A DNA stretch of 64,000 bases. Origin: Prostheceraeus crozeri. Its lineage: Eukaryota > Platyhelminthes > Polycladida > Euryleptidae. The DNA lies in the NCBI GenBank assembly GCA_907163375.1, contig CAJQUW010001820.1, forward strand, positions 52,450-116,449. The letters are read 5' to 3'. The notes below the pieces were generated by a model. It did not search any database and was not told the origin of the DNA. It saw only the letters and a program-made list of their open reading frames with translations. Positions 1 through 8,342 of the stretch are shown piece by piece. The position numbers were made by a program, and so were the translations under genes. Numbering within the stretch: position 1 is the stretch's first letter; every line of letters begins with the position of its first letter.

Positions 1-44
1 TTCGACTCGCTATGACTCTTCAATCCGTTGGACGAAGCAATGAG

Positions 45-577
45 AGTAGTTATAGGTATGAGATCTGGCGCAACGCTTCGCTCAGCACCGGATCACACTC
101 CCAAATAGATGCGAATGGAACTATAAACAAAAAAATAGGAGCGCTCCTGAAATGTATACAAAAATAGGAACGCTCCTGAAATTTATAAAAATTACAAATG
201 AGGAAAAATACAAAATAGGAAAATTTAAAAATACAAAATGATGAAAATATAAAAATACAACATGAGGAAAAATGCATATGAACAAAAAATATTCATTTAA
301 AAATGGAAGATGAAAAAACAAAAGAACCATCAGCACCTTTATATCCGATATTGGAACAAATGGATAAAGCAAAGTGTGCAGATAGAGTCATATACATGAA
401 AGATAAAGAATCCCAATTATTACTTAGACTAGATTATTATGATAAATTAAGAAAGAGATGGACGAGAGTTAAGAATGTGACACAAGGCGTTGGAGTATTG
501 TTAACATTTTCTTTAGGTGCTCTCACTATTGTCATTTCTTCTGACGTTCTTACAATTCCTGTTGTTGCTACTGCTTT
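45..577 (+). repeat. Left terminal inverted repeat of Polinton 1
   Basis: This sequence matches, in reverse, 15790-17836 once the piggyBac-like insertion there is removed. The match covers the terminal AGTAGT, an imperfect GC-rich hairpin near position 62-100, an AT-rich stretch and the first ~90 codons of the membrane-protein gene. Similarity ends abruptly after the codons for VVATAL. The left copy carries about 33 extra bp near 150-180, a local duplication containing the motif AGGAGCGCTCCT or AGGAACGCTCCT. Confidence 0.9.
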
Positions 578-629
578 GCACTCAGATGATTACTCAATTG
601 TGGGGAACAGCTGCTTCTCGTATTTATGA
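303..629 (+). pseudogene. Truncated TIR copy of the Polinton membrane-protein gene
   Basis: The first ~90 codons match the N-terminal part of the membrane protein encoded at the other end (start at 17612 minus) and its Polinton 2 homologue (39243 minus). They include a basic region (RKRW), then the hydrophobic stretch around GVGVLLTFSLGALTIVIS. After residue ~91 the reading frame leaves the TIR and runs into unrelated sequence until a stop at 629. The fragment exists because the TIR includes the start of a gene. Whether the stub is expressed cannot be told. It keeps an intact reading frame through one hydrophobic helix. Confidence 0.75.
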
Positions 630-763
630 AACGCAGCATTTCAGAACAAAGAACTGTGACCCGGAGATGAGCATTTGGGAGACGCTCAATCATGAAACAA
701 TGCATTGCAGAACAAAGAGCAGCTATCCGCACTTGAGCGCTTGGGAGACGTGAAATATATATA
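578..763. repeat. Degenerate ~63-bp tandem duplication inside Polinton 1
   Basis: Two neighbouring units (about 627-690 and 691-752) share ATGAAAC, GCAGAACAAAG and GCxTGGGAGACG blocks. No gene is recognised here. The stretch joins the end of the left TIR to the first internal gene. Confidence 0.55.
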
Positions 764-1480
764 TTGCCGTATGTAAGCAGTAAGACTTCATTTGCAATGT
801 CTTCCGTCAGCAAAATAGAGAGAGAATTTTGTTGCTTCTTGGATCAAGTTGTGCCTCTTATTTCACCAGACCATCTTGATTTCTTCAAAACGATATCAGC
901 AAATTTTATTAATGAGTCGCTAAGAAAGAAACAGAAGACGAGTGGAAACGAAGAAAATAAAAAGAGAGAAGTGTTTGAAATAATCCGAGATTCATTCAAG
1001 GAAGTTGACAGCAGCAATTTACCCGAATTTCTCGAGAAAAAGGATATTATAAGTACATCATCGTGCATCTCTTCATTGAATAAACTCATTGGTTTTGAGA
1101 AAATTACACATCGGAATCTTCTGCGCTGCTATGTTTTACAAGGTGAAGTTGTTCAACGGCTGAAGTTATTGTCTAATATGAATTATACAAAATTCGTGAA
1201 AGAGTTGAATGAGACCTACAAAATAAAATTTTCACGCTCATATGTGACATTACTGTTCAAATTATCAAAGAACTATCCAAACTTAGCCAATTCTTCTCTA
1301 TCAATTCACTTTGTGATGAAGAATTTTGCTCATCTTGAAGATTTTATTGATCGTGAAAAAGAGGAGGAACAGCAAAGAATAGCAGAATCCATATTTGATT
1401 CACCCACTGTGCAACAAACTGAACGACAAACTGTGCAGCATACTGATCTCACGCAGGAATTAGAAGACTTGCAAACGTGA
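764..1480 (+). CDS. Hypothetical Polinton protein, 238 aa
   Basis: This is an intact reading frame directly inside the left TIR. I do not recognise the family. The product is charged, with a lysine/glutamate-rich segment around residues 55-85, a mostly helical-looking middle and a glutamine/threonine-rich C-terminus. No signal peptide or membrane segment is evident. The first ATG is at 764; a second at 797 (MSSVSKIERE) is an equally good start. No counterpart is visible in Polinton 2, so it may be an accessory gene picked up by this lineage. The length and lack of stops, among neighbours with several lesions, suggest it is real or only recently inactivated. Confidence 0.6.
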   Translation: MPYVSSKTSFAMSSVSKIEREFCCFLDQVVPLISPDHLDFFKTISANFINESLRKKQKTSGNEENKKREVFEIIRDSFKEVDSSNLPEFLEKKDIISTSSCISSLNKLIGFEKITHRNLLRCYVLQGEVVQRLKLLSNMNYTKFVKELNETYKIKFSRSYVTLLFKLSKNYPNLANSSLSIHFVMKNFAHLEDFIDREKEEEQQRIAESIFDSPTVQQTERQTVQHTDLTQELEDLQT

Positions 1481-1494
1481 AGTTCTACTTCATA

Positions 1495-1795
1495 AGTAAT
1501 AAGTAGTAACATTTATTGCTACTTATTTGAGTGGAGACTGAAAAGTGACAACACTGTTGACAATTTTCATTTCTGTTTCATATAAAAATGAATGGTGGAA
1601 TAAGTAGTAACATTTATTGCTACATATTTGAGTGGAGACTGAAAGTGACAACACTGTTGACAATTTGCATTTCTGTTTCATATAAAAATTAATGGTGTAA
1701 TAAGTACTAACATTTATTGCTACTTATTTGCGTGCGTGGAGACTGAAAAGTGGCAATGGCGTTGACAATTTGCATTTTAGTTTCATTTAAAATGA
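1495..1795 (+). repeat. Three ~100-bp tandem repeats upstream of the protease gene
   Basis: Units begin at about 1497, 1598 and 1696. Each holds AATAAGTAGTAACATTTATTG, GTGGAGACTGAAAAGTG and a stretch ending CATTT(C/T)(T/A)GTTTCAT. The third unit runs directly into the protease start codon, so the repeats form its entire upstream region and probably carry its promoter or leader. That role is inference. Confidence 0.8.
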
Positions 1796-2217
1796 TTGAC
1801 CTGACCGAGTTCTTAAAATTATATGGAACGCAAACAACTACGAATTTTGATGTAAAGAAAAATGCTAATCAATTGGGAATAACGAATTTTCACATATTGA
1901 TGAGGGATGAATTACTATTGATAAAATATGTACCTGAAGTAAATTTTGCAACAAATCTCCATATGTCAGATCAAAAAGGAGTACATTGGTCAGCAACTAT
2001 GTCTAATATAAATGGTGACAATTACTGTTTCGACTCATACGGACTTCCACCTACAAATGAAGTCAAAGAAATACTTGGAAATGGAATTTATAATACATTT
2101 CAAATTCAAAAACAAGGAACAACTTGCTGTGGTCAATTATGTTTATATGTTTTGTATAAATTACAGGAAGGAGCACCATTTCTAGATATTATGCTAGAAT
2201 TGAATAAGGGAATTTAA
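1792..2217 (+). CDS. PRO: Adenovirus-type cysteine protease (Polinton PRO)
   Basis: The protein is about 141 aa from the methionine at 1792 (MIDLTEFLKLYG). It matches the protease of Polinton 2 (28608-29099 minus) along its length. The adenain-like layout is visible: catalytic His in GVHWSA, an acidic residue in FDSYGLPP, and the catalytic Cys in TCCGQLCLYVL after a Gln-containing stretch. In adenoviruses and Polintons this enzyme cleaves capsid and core precursors at (M/I/L)xGx-G sites during virion maturation. A matching site lies in the pVI-like protein at 4184-4648. The region between the N-terminal domain and the His is shorter than in Polinton 2. An earlier in-frame ATG at 1750 lies within the tandem repeats and is less likely. 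Confidence 0.88.
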   Translation: MIDLTEFLKLYGTQTTTNFDVKKNANQLGITNFHILMRDELLLIKYVPEVNFATNLHMSDQKGVHWSATMSNINGDNYCFDSYGLPPTNEVKEILGNGIYNTFQIQKQGTTCCGQLCLYVLYKLQEGAPFLDIMLELNKGI

Positions 2218-2241
2218 TTCTCGAAACGTTAGTTCCAAAAA

Positions 2242-3066
2242 TTAAAAATCAGTTATTTGTGATTCGTTTTGATAATATCTGTCAGTGATTTCCTGATCAT
2301 CTAAATCTCAAATTTCAAAAGTAATCGGATTAGTTTGGTTTATTTTGCAAACTTCAAATATCTCTTTAGTCCATTAGCCAAAAAAGCCTTTTTCAAATTT
2401 ATTCTTATACTTAAATATTCTAACTCTATCTCCAATCTTAAATTTCGGCTTACGTTTCTGTAAATTCGGATTACTTTCATTCGAATAATTATTTTCGAAT
2501 ATTTTCTTTCGTATTAAATCAGGATCGTCAGAAGCCTTATTTGGAGTTTCTTCAATACCTGAATGAACTTTATTATTGTACTGATCTACAATTCCTGGTA
2601 ATATCTGCAACCATTTCTGATAACCTTGCTCAGTAAATTTCTTGAATAATTTATTTTTTAATGATTTATTAAATCGCTCTATTACTACAGCCTTTCCAGC
2701 ATTTTCTGTGGAATAAACGGTTTCAGATAATGGCTTAACATTTCTGTCATGAAACTCAGACCCTTTGTCAACAAACAATTTCTTTGGCTTTCTATTACTT
2801 TCATTAAAGATTTCTTCAAGCGCATATTTAACTGACAGACAACATTTGTTTTTTAAAGGCTTTGCCCAAGAGTAACGTGTATATAAATCTATAACGGTCA
2901 ATGCGTACTTAAACCCTCTTTAATTGGGCAAATTGATTAGATCTGCACTCCAAATATCATCTTTATTAAATACTTTTACTTTCAATAGATATTTAGGCTT
3001 TCTTTATTCCTTATGAATTTCAGACGCGTAGCGGCTTGGGTCATTTGACATTTTAGAGGCATAAGT
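2242..3066 (-). pseudogene. INT: Retroviral-type integrase, C-terminal part of a PLA2-integrase reading frame, broken
   Basis: Translation on the minus strand gives a Polinton DDE integrase. The first Asp is in WSADL, the second in FVDKGSEF and the Glu in VVIERFN, about 30 residues after the second Asp. A basic C-terminal tail ends near QITDF. The continuous stretch 2901-2374 is intact. Upstream, TAA codons replace a Tyr codon after IHKE and another residue before RGFKYALTV. Downstream, TAA follows EKGFFG and a stop replaces a residue after ITFEI. The enzyme would normally insert element DNA into the host with a 6-bp duplication. Its N-terminus is joined in frame to the PLA2-like domain upstream except for one TAA at 3067, where Polinton 2 has GAA. 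Confidence 0.88.
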
Positions 3067-3546
3067 TTAATCTATCCCCTGGCCAAAAAGCATTTTAGCT
3101 TGTGATGCTTTCTTAACAAACATTCTTTCAATTTTTTCTCTAAAGGTAGGATTTTCAATATTATCTAATTCTTGTAGCATTTTCTTATCAGCTACATGTC
3201 TAGAAGCTATATCATCATGTTCTCTGTATGCTCAATCATGTCCATGAGCTGCTGCATCTACTCTATTTATTGATTTACTATTTTCTCTAGGTGTATTATC
3301 ATCGATTAATCTTAAATCCAATCTTGTGCTTGGGATAGTAAAATTATGTACAGGTAGATGTTTCTCTTTCGAATATTTACTCCAAATAAAACCAGGAAAG
3401 TTTTCTAATGTTTTTTGTATGTCACCTCCGGAATGCAAGGAAGAAGTTGGCTGAACCAAGGTTCTATGTACTTTTAAGAGATAATCCATTAGATCTAGAG
3501 TTGAAATTCTTAAGTTATTCAAATTCAAGGAATCCACTTCGCTCAT
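3067..3546 (-). pseudogene. Phospholipase A2-like domain (parvovirus VP1 type), broken
   Basis: The frame starts MSEVDSLNLNN and contains GDIQKTLENFPGFIW. A degraded calcium-loop region follows (NFTIPSTRLDLRL, against SYTGPGTRLDIRL in Polinton 2), then DAAAHGHD, the HD dyad of PLA2-like domains. A TGA follows HD where Polinton 2 continues LAYRNHD. Past it the frame runs on through ADKKM and a helical tail (REKIERMFVKKA) to a TAA at 3067. In parvoviruses this domain helps virions leave endosomes, and Polintons are known to carry related domains. The loss of GPG here suggests the copy is catalytically dead even apart from the stop. Confidence 0.75.
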
Positions 3547-3562
3547 TTTTAAAGATTAAATA

Positions 3563-4036
3563 TTAACGTACCATACTAGGATTTAGATATACGCCATATC
3601 CATCTTTAGTTTCTTTTATTTCAATTAAATGATCAATATTATGTAGTACATTTTTAAGAACTCGTTTCCCTTCATTAGCTGAATTTAATTTACTAATTAA
3701 ACTATCTACTATTCCCTCACCCTTCGCCGCTTTCTCTAACTCTCGATTATGTCGTTTTTTTTCTTCTAATGCTGCCTTCACTGATTTATTTTTATTTACT
3801 GCCTGGACAATACCAGCTGTCCCGCCTGCAACACTTCCTGCTGCTGCTATACCTTCTATTATTAGAGGAATTAATGATAGAATTTCTCCATTCTTTTCTT
3901 CTTGTAAATTAATATTCTCTATCATTGGTTTACTTATGTAATACTTCTTTTTGTCAACCGTAATATTTTTAGGTGTATTTTTCTCAATGATATTACGTAG
4001 ATTTAATTCAACCGTTTTATTATTCACTTGCACCAT
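3563..4036 (-). CDS. pX-like minor virion protein, 157 aa
   Basis: This intact frame starts MVQVNNKTVELNLRN. The hallmark is a central hydrophobic glycine/alanine-rich segment (LSLIPLIIEGIAAAGSVAGG) followed by a basic, helical tail. The segment resembles the hydrophobic C-terminal stretch of the adenovirus core protein X, and related proteins are known in Polintons and adintoviruses. Its likely role is in the virion core or in membrane disruption on entry; that role is inferred. It lies 16 bp upstream of the PLA2-integrase frame on the same strand. The Polinton 2 copy (26684-27156) has GGILPLIPLIIGG in the same place. Confidence 0.7.
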   Translation of the reverse strand: MVQVNNKTVELNLRNIIEKNTPKNITVDKKKYYISKPMIENINLQEEKNGEILSLIPLIIEGIAAAGSVAGGTAGIVQAVNKNKSVKAALEEKKRHNRELEKAAKGEGIVDSLISKLNSANEGKRVLKNVLHNIDHLIEIKETKDGYGVYLNPSMVR

Positions 4037-4183
4037 TTTTTAATAAAAAATTTATAGTCTTGGGTTTTTCTAACTTATAGAACCTTGTCCAGAAGCTTTA
4101 GCCGATCGGACCAAAGGTCCTCAGGTTACTAACCAATCATAAACGTAAATATTTTTCCCAAAAGTCAAATTTAATCCTAAAAA
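4037..4183. promoter_or_regulatory. Divergent intergenic region with GC hairpin
   Basis: This short region separates the pX-like gene (minus) from the pVI-like gene (plus), so it should hold both promoters. It contains a perfect hairpin, GGACC-AAA-GGTCC, at 4108-4120, followed by TCAGGTTACTAACC. The same block recurs at 24346-24358 upstream of the Polinton 2 pVI-like gene. Confidence 0.5.
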
Positions 4184-4648
4184 ATGCCTATAATTTATAA
4201 ACACAATCTTAAACATTTTACTTCAAATCAAAAAATTGCGAGCGAACCATCTATGAAACCTGTGTACCATTATGACAGTGTAGAAACAATTCAAAAAGAA
4301 AGGGCTGGCATCTTTTCTGGTATTGGAAGTATCGTTAACTTGATTAAAAATAATAAAGATTTGAATTCATCTGCTGCCAAAGGAGCAGCTACTATAGGTA
4401 GTACAGCTAGTGCAATATCGAATGCTGTTGAATCACAAAACGAATTAAAACAACTAGAAGCTATTCGTAAACTTAGGAATGATGCTAACGAACTACAAAA
4501 AGATAAGCTCTCAGAGGAAACAAAAAACAAAATTGCACAATTATCGAAGATGGAAAGTAAACATGATGAAAAAACAATTGAAGAAATGAGAGGAAATGGG
4601 ATGCAGTCCCTAACCACTAACGTGGGAAATGGATTAGCAAAATTCTAG
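4184..4648 (+). CDS. pVI-like minor capsid protein with a maturation-protease site, 154 aa
   Basis: This intact frame starts MPIIYKHNLKHF. A glycine-containing, potentially amphipathic segment (AGIFSGIGSIVNLIKNNKD) is followed by an alanine/serine-rich stretch, a charged coiled-coil-like region (residues ~85-135) and a conserved end GLAKF. About 19 residues from the C-terminus is MRGNG, which fits the adenovirus protease consensus (M/I/L)xGx-G. Polinton 2 keeps IRGNG at the same place. In adenovirus, pVI links capsid and membrane lysis and its released C-terminal peptide activates the protease. The equivalent role here is inferred from layout, not from alignment. Confidence 0.65.
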   Translation: MPIIYKHNLKHFTSNQKIASEPSMKPVYHYDSVETIQKERAGIFSGIGSIVNLIKNNKDLNSSAAKGAATIGSTASAISNAVESQNELKQLEAIRKLRNDANELQKDKLSEETKNKIAQLSKMESKHDEKTIEEMRGNGMQSLTTNVGNGLAKF

Positions 4649-4681
4649 TATCAAACTGATTTTTTTCTAATAAAAAATATG

Positions 4682-6014
4682 ATGTGAACTCTGATCGAAA
4701 GCAAATTTAGATTAGACGATCCCCTATTCGTCAGTTATAATAAAAAAAGAATGACTATATAAGAGTTGCTATGAACCCTGGATCCTCAGCTAAAGTGAAT
4801 ACTGGGGGTGATTTAATTTTTGAAGTTGATAATCAGCAAAGTTATTTCTATTTACCAGATTCATTTTTACACTTTGAATATTCTCTGTATTCTGATGCTA
4901 ATTTTTCAGCGCGATTACCTGCTACGGATAATATTACATTAGAAAACATTTCTTTCCAAGATTGGTTACACAAATGCGTTTAGATGTTGCAACTCAAAAT
5001 ATAGAAACAATAAGTGATTCTCCAGGTATTATTGATTCGATGCTTCGATTTTTTACAATAGGTGAAAATACTAAAATGCATGAAATCGAAGGATGGTTTC
5101 TTGATAATAATGATGGTATAATTATAGATGATTTAACTCACGCTGGAACAGACGCAGCAGGAATTGCGAAAGATGTAGAACTAATTGTAAATCATTTAAA
5201 TGAAACAAATAATAATGCATATAAAGAAAGACGTAATTTTAATAATAAAAGTAAACAAACTATTGATTGGTCATTGTCTCCAATGTTTGGGTATTTAGAT
5301 TACAATAAAATATCATATCAATTAAAGTTCAAATTAATAATTCATCGCACTGTAAATAATGAATCAATATTTTATGGAAAGGGAGGGAAGAAAGCATATT
5401 TAAAAATTGATAGATTTGAATGGTGGATAAAGCATATTACTCCTAGTTTACAGGTTCAAACAACTATTACGAAACAATTAAATACTAATAAACCAATTCC
5501 AGTAAGTTTTATGAAGCGTACTGCGAGTTCGGTCACTTTTACTGAACAAAGATTTTACTGGCATTTCACAAGGACATCAAATACTCCAAGATATTTTTTA
5601 CTCACTTTTCAAAAGAATGAAACACCTAGTTTTGATAAGAGCAATAGTCTTTTCCATATTAGTTCAAGTAGAAGTTTACAAATGCCATTAAATCAAACAC
5701 GTTATCCTATCGATCCATTAAGATTTGATAACTCAATTAATCAATTCATGGAAGGATATGACGCTTATAGAAATCTATGTCGAGAATTTTGAGTTGAAGC
5801 ACAATTAACTACTGTAGATTGGAAGAATTTTTATCCTGTTTTCTGTTTTGATTTAAGTGCACAATCTGAAGATATTATCAAGACTGGTTGTGATGCTACA
5901 ATTAATATTGAAAAGACAAATTCCACAACATCATTGATGGCTTATGGTTTATTGCTAGGAGATGTAGAATATTCAATTGAAATTCTTAATGAAAAAATGG
6001 TTAGGATCGGTTAG
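4682..6014 (+). pseudogene. MCP: Major capsid protein (double jelly-roll, hexon-like), broken
   Basis: The reading frame can be followed for ~445 codons and matches the Polinton 2 copy (25122-26457). The conserved start region is LIEsKFRLDDP and the end is around FDLSAQSEDI and SLMAYGLLLGDV. Lesions seen: TGA at codon 2, a 1-nt indel in the A-run near 4740-4748, a 1-nt loss near 4950-4962 (FQDWL against FPRLFTQM) and TGA after NLCREF near 5790. The family forms the icosahedral shell of Polinton virions. The assignment rests on length, position next to pVI-like and penton genes and overall Polinton gene content. Individual capsid folds cannot be verified by eye. Confidence 0.8.
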
Positions 6015-6091
6015 TAACCTGAACAAAAGTGATTGGCTAAAGCCTCTGAACAAAGTTCTATTGGTTAGTAACCTGAGGATCTTTGGTCTGA
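6015..6091. terminator. Convergent gene ends with repeated AGTAACCTGA blocks
   Basis: The capsid gene (plus) and the fibre-like gene (minus) converge here. The gap holds two copies of GGTTAGTAACCTGA and a decayed relative of the GGACC-TTT-GGTCC hairpin (GGATCTTTGGTCTGATC). It may act in 3' end formation, but that is inference only. Confidence 0.35.
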
Positions 6092-6819
6092 TCAAGATTT
6101 ACTTGTGTGAATGGACAACAACCGCAGGATAACTTTATTAATTTTCTGTTGCACTTTATCTATTGCGTCAACCAGCTTGTGATGTACTTTAATTTCTTTG
6201 CTATTAACTTGCATTTTCTCCTGGTTAATCTTTAAGGCCGTTTTAAGAGCATTCAATTGAGCTTTATCACTAACATTTTGATTAAGTGTTTTTACTTCAT
6301 TTATCATTTTATTCATGAGTTGTGTAATTCTGGTACTCAATTCATCAACACTTTTTTGGAATGTCGATTGCAGTTGTTGCAACTGTTGTAATAATTTTTG
6401 ATTCATTTCGGTAACTTTAAATAACTCTTCTTCCAGTTGTTTATTTTGATTTGTATTCTTTATAATGGCACCCCTTCAAGTTATTGATAATAGGATTACA
6501 ATCTTTGATTGTTCTGTTATTTTTTATGAAGTGTTGATACATCTACTTCTAGATCTTTATTCTTTTTATCAAGTTTTAATATTTTTTTTGTTAATGATTT
6601 GTCATTAAGTTTTAACAACTTTAATTCATTTATTAGTGGAGCCACCTGTCTATCAACATATTCCATATTTTCTAATTCAGTATTTTGTTGTGGAAGAATA
6701 GAAAGATGTAACGGTCCTGTTAAAACGTCTCCAGTTTTCATGATATAGTTGTCTAGGTCTATTTCTGATTCTTGATTATTTGAAATGTAAGCACCTCCTC
6801 CAACATTTGTCAACATCAT
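6092..6819 (-). pseudogene. Tail-fibre-like coiled-coil protein, broken
   Basis: The N-terminus (MMLTNVGGGAYI) leads into MKTGDVLTGPLHL and NTELENMEYVDRQ. This resembles the base motif of phage tail fibres, where a GDxLxGPL strand is followed by a YVD helix start. A long coiled coil then follows (leucine/lysine heptads, residues ~55-100, and again from MNQKLLQQLQQLQ to the end). The frame is broken between 6517 and 6406. Polinton 2 carries the homologue at 23464-24343 on the other side of the capsid block. A receptor-binding or vertex-spike role is an inference from the shape. Confidence 0.7.
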
Positions 6820-6836
6820 TTTTTCTGATTAAAAAT

Positions 6837-7502
6837 ATGTTATCTAACGAGGAAGTCGAAGCCTCGCGTCTCGAAGAAGAAGTTGGTGGAGCCAAGCTTC
6901 TATCCAACAAAGTTGGCAGAACCAAGGTTCTATGTGAAATCTGTAATGCGCCATTCCATAACAAAGCATTATCAAATAAGCATGTGAAAGTAGTACATGC
7001 AACTGAATCTCCAGTACATGCAACAGCACACCCAGTACAACAGTTACACCCAGTACAACAGTTACAACAGTACCAACCAGTAGAACAACAAATGCTACAA
7101 CAACAAATGGTAGAACAACAAAAACTAGAACAGTCGCACTCAGTAAGAAAAGCATGTGGCGCATGTGAAAAAGTAATAACATCTAAGAATTTTGCACGTC
7201 ATCAAAAATTATGCCAATTACCAACACAACCAAAAATAAAAGATAGACAATGTTTGAATTGTAATATATATTTCACTGCCCAGGGTGTCACTAATCATCC
7301 TAAGTCATGTACAATTAACACATGTAAATGTACTAGTTGTGAAATTCTTAAACCCAAAACAGAATTTTATGATAGCAAATCCCAATGTAAAGAATGCTTA
7401 AAAGCACAAGTGAGATGTAATAATTGTAACAAAGTTTTAATGAAGAGAAACTTCCCACGCCATGTAACAATTTGTCATGTGCAATTAACTTTGTACCTGT
7501 AA
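6837..7502 (+). CDS. Zinc-finger protein, ~221 aa, only in Polinton 1
   Basis: The frame from the methionine at 6837 (MLSNEEVEASRLEEE) contains a classical C2H2-type finger (CEICNAPF...HVKVVH), then a long glutamine-rich linker with repeated PVQQL and QQQ units (residues ~65-110). Further cysteine-rich units follow: CGACEKVITSKNFARHQKLC, CLNCNIYFTAQG...C, and a final CxxC cluster ending NFPRHVTICH. These look like alternating C2H2/C2HC fingers for nucleic-acid binding. The frame is intact. It diverges from the fibre-like gene and would share an ~18-bp intergenic gap. No counterpart is visible in Polinton 2. Confidence 0.78.
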   Translation: MLSNEEVEASRLEEEVGGAKLLSNKVGRTKVLCEICNAPFHNKALSNKHVKVVHATESPVHATAHPVQQLHPVQQLQQYQPVEQQMLQQQMVEQQKLEQSHSVRKACGACEKVITSKNFARHQKLCQLPTQPKIKDRQCLNCNIYFTAQGVTNHPKSCTINTCKCTSCEILKPKTEFYDSKSQCKECLKAQVRCNNCNKVLMKRNFPRHVTICHVQLTLYL

Positions 7503-7710
7503 AAGTCCATACACTCACTTGAGTCCCCTACCCTCTTTTAATCTTCGGACAGTCCGACACTCACTTGAGTGTCTTGCCTTCATTTAAGCCTCAGACTAAA
7601 TAGACCGTAGTAGTTCGGAAGTGCTACAGAGGTATAAAACACTCAAATGAGTGTCGGACTAGTCTGGAGTCTGAAGCATTTTTTCTCATATAAAAAATGG
7701 GAAAAAAGAA
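7503..7710. repeat. Intergenic region with ACACTC...GAGTGT palindromes
   Basis: The perfect palindrome GACACTCACTTGAGTGTC lies at 7557-7574. A similar ACACTCAAATGAGTGT lies near 7638-7653 and a half-site near 7511-7521. The spacing and symmetry suggest protein-binding sites or a foldable leader. No gene is seen. Confidence 0.5.
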
Positions 7711-7842
7711 ATGAATATAGAAAATAGAGCTGCACTAGATGTTATGCGAACAGGAATTAGTGATTTTCGAGATGTACTGAAAAATGTGAAACCTCCAGTT
7801 TATGAAGCTAAGAAGATATTAAGTGATCTAAAACCATTATGA
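7711..7842 (+). CDS. Small hypothetical ORF, 43 aa
   Basis: This short frame (MNIENRAALDVMRTGISDFR...) ends LSDLKPL before TGA. It is lysine- and valine-containing, has no membrane segment and is not recognised. It sits 5' of the conserved small gene and the polymerase on the same strand. It has no match at the equivalent place in Polinton 2. It may be chance. Confidence 0.3.
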   Translation: MNIENRAALDVMRTGISDFRDVLKNVKPPVYEAKKILSDLKPL

Positions 7843-7876
7843 AATAAAAAATTATTTAAAAAAAATAAATGATATT

Positions 7877-8241
7877 ATGTCTCTACATGACGACTATGCT
7901 CAGTATATAATTAAACATGTACCAGTTTTAAAAGATTATCGTCATCGTACAAACCCTGTCAATTCGAAGAAAGAAGTTAGATTTTATTATCATCAGAAAC
8001 ACGTAGCGCCGTTACAGATTATAAAACAAACATGGTATCAAACCGTTTGTTTAAACAAAAGACTTTCCACTTTGTCTACGAAGTTTCAGCGTATTTTTAT
8101 AATACAATTAATTTATGGTGGTTGGTTAAGAAAGAAAATTTAACAACACATGAATTAGAAACATTACATCAATTAAATATTCCTGTGTATATGCAACGAA
8201 GTCGACGTTCTATGTCAAAACGGAACCGAGGTTCTATGTAA
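7877..8241 (+). pseudogene. Conserved small Polinton protein upstream of PolB, frameshifted
   Basis: Two overlapping frames together match the Polinton 2 protein at 35381-35713. The shared blocks are HVPVLKDYRH, TNPVNSKKEVRFYYH, then after a frameshift LWWLVKKE, LTTHELETLHQL and IPVYM. The family is not recognised. It immediately precedes PolB in both elements and on the same strand, so it is probably a replication accessory protein or a co-transcribed gene. Position is the only support for that. The end runs into the 24-bp tandem repeats. Confidence 0.6.
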
Positions 8242-8312
8242 AAACGGAATCGAGGTTCTATATAAAAACGGAACCGAGGTTCTATGCAAAAACGGAACCG
8301 AGGTACTATGTG
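8190..8312 (+). repeat. Five 24-bp tandem repeats with a GAACC-GA-GGTTC hairpin
   Basis: The unit ACGGAACCGAGGTTCTATGTAAAA is repeated about five times with few changes. Each unit contains the small hairpin GAACCGAGGTTC. Polinton 2 has a single copy at the same place (about 35360-35390), so the array expanded in Polinton 1. Confidence 0.85.
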
Positions 8313-8342
8313 AAAAAAACATAATTTTTTCTTCTGAAAAAG

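Noticed and set aside
6844..7182. Minus-strand hydrophobic frame opposite the zinc-finger gene
   Set aside because: It is the shadow of the Q-rich and Cys/His codons of the real plus-strand gene.
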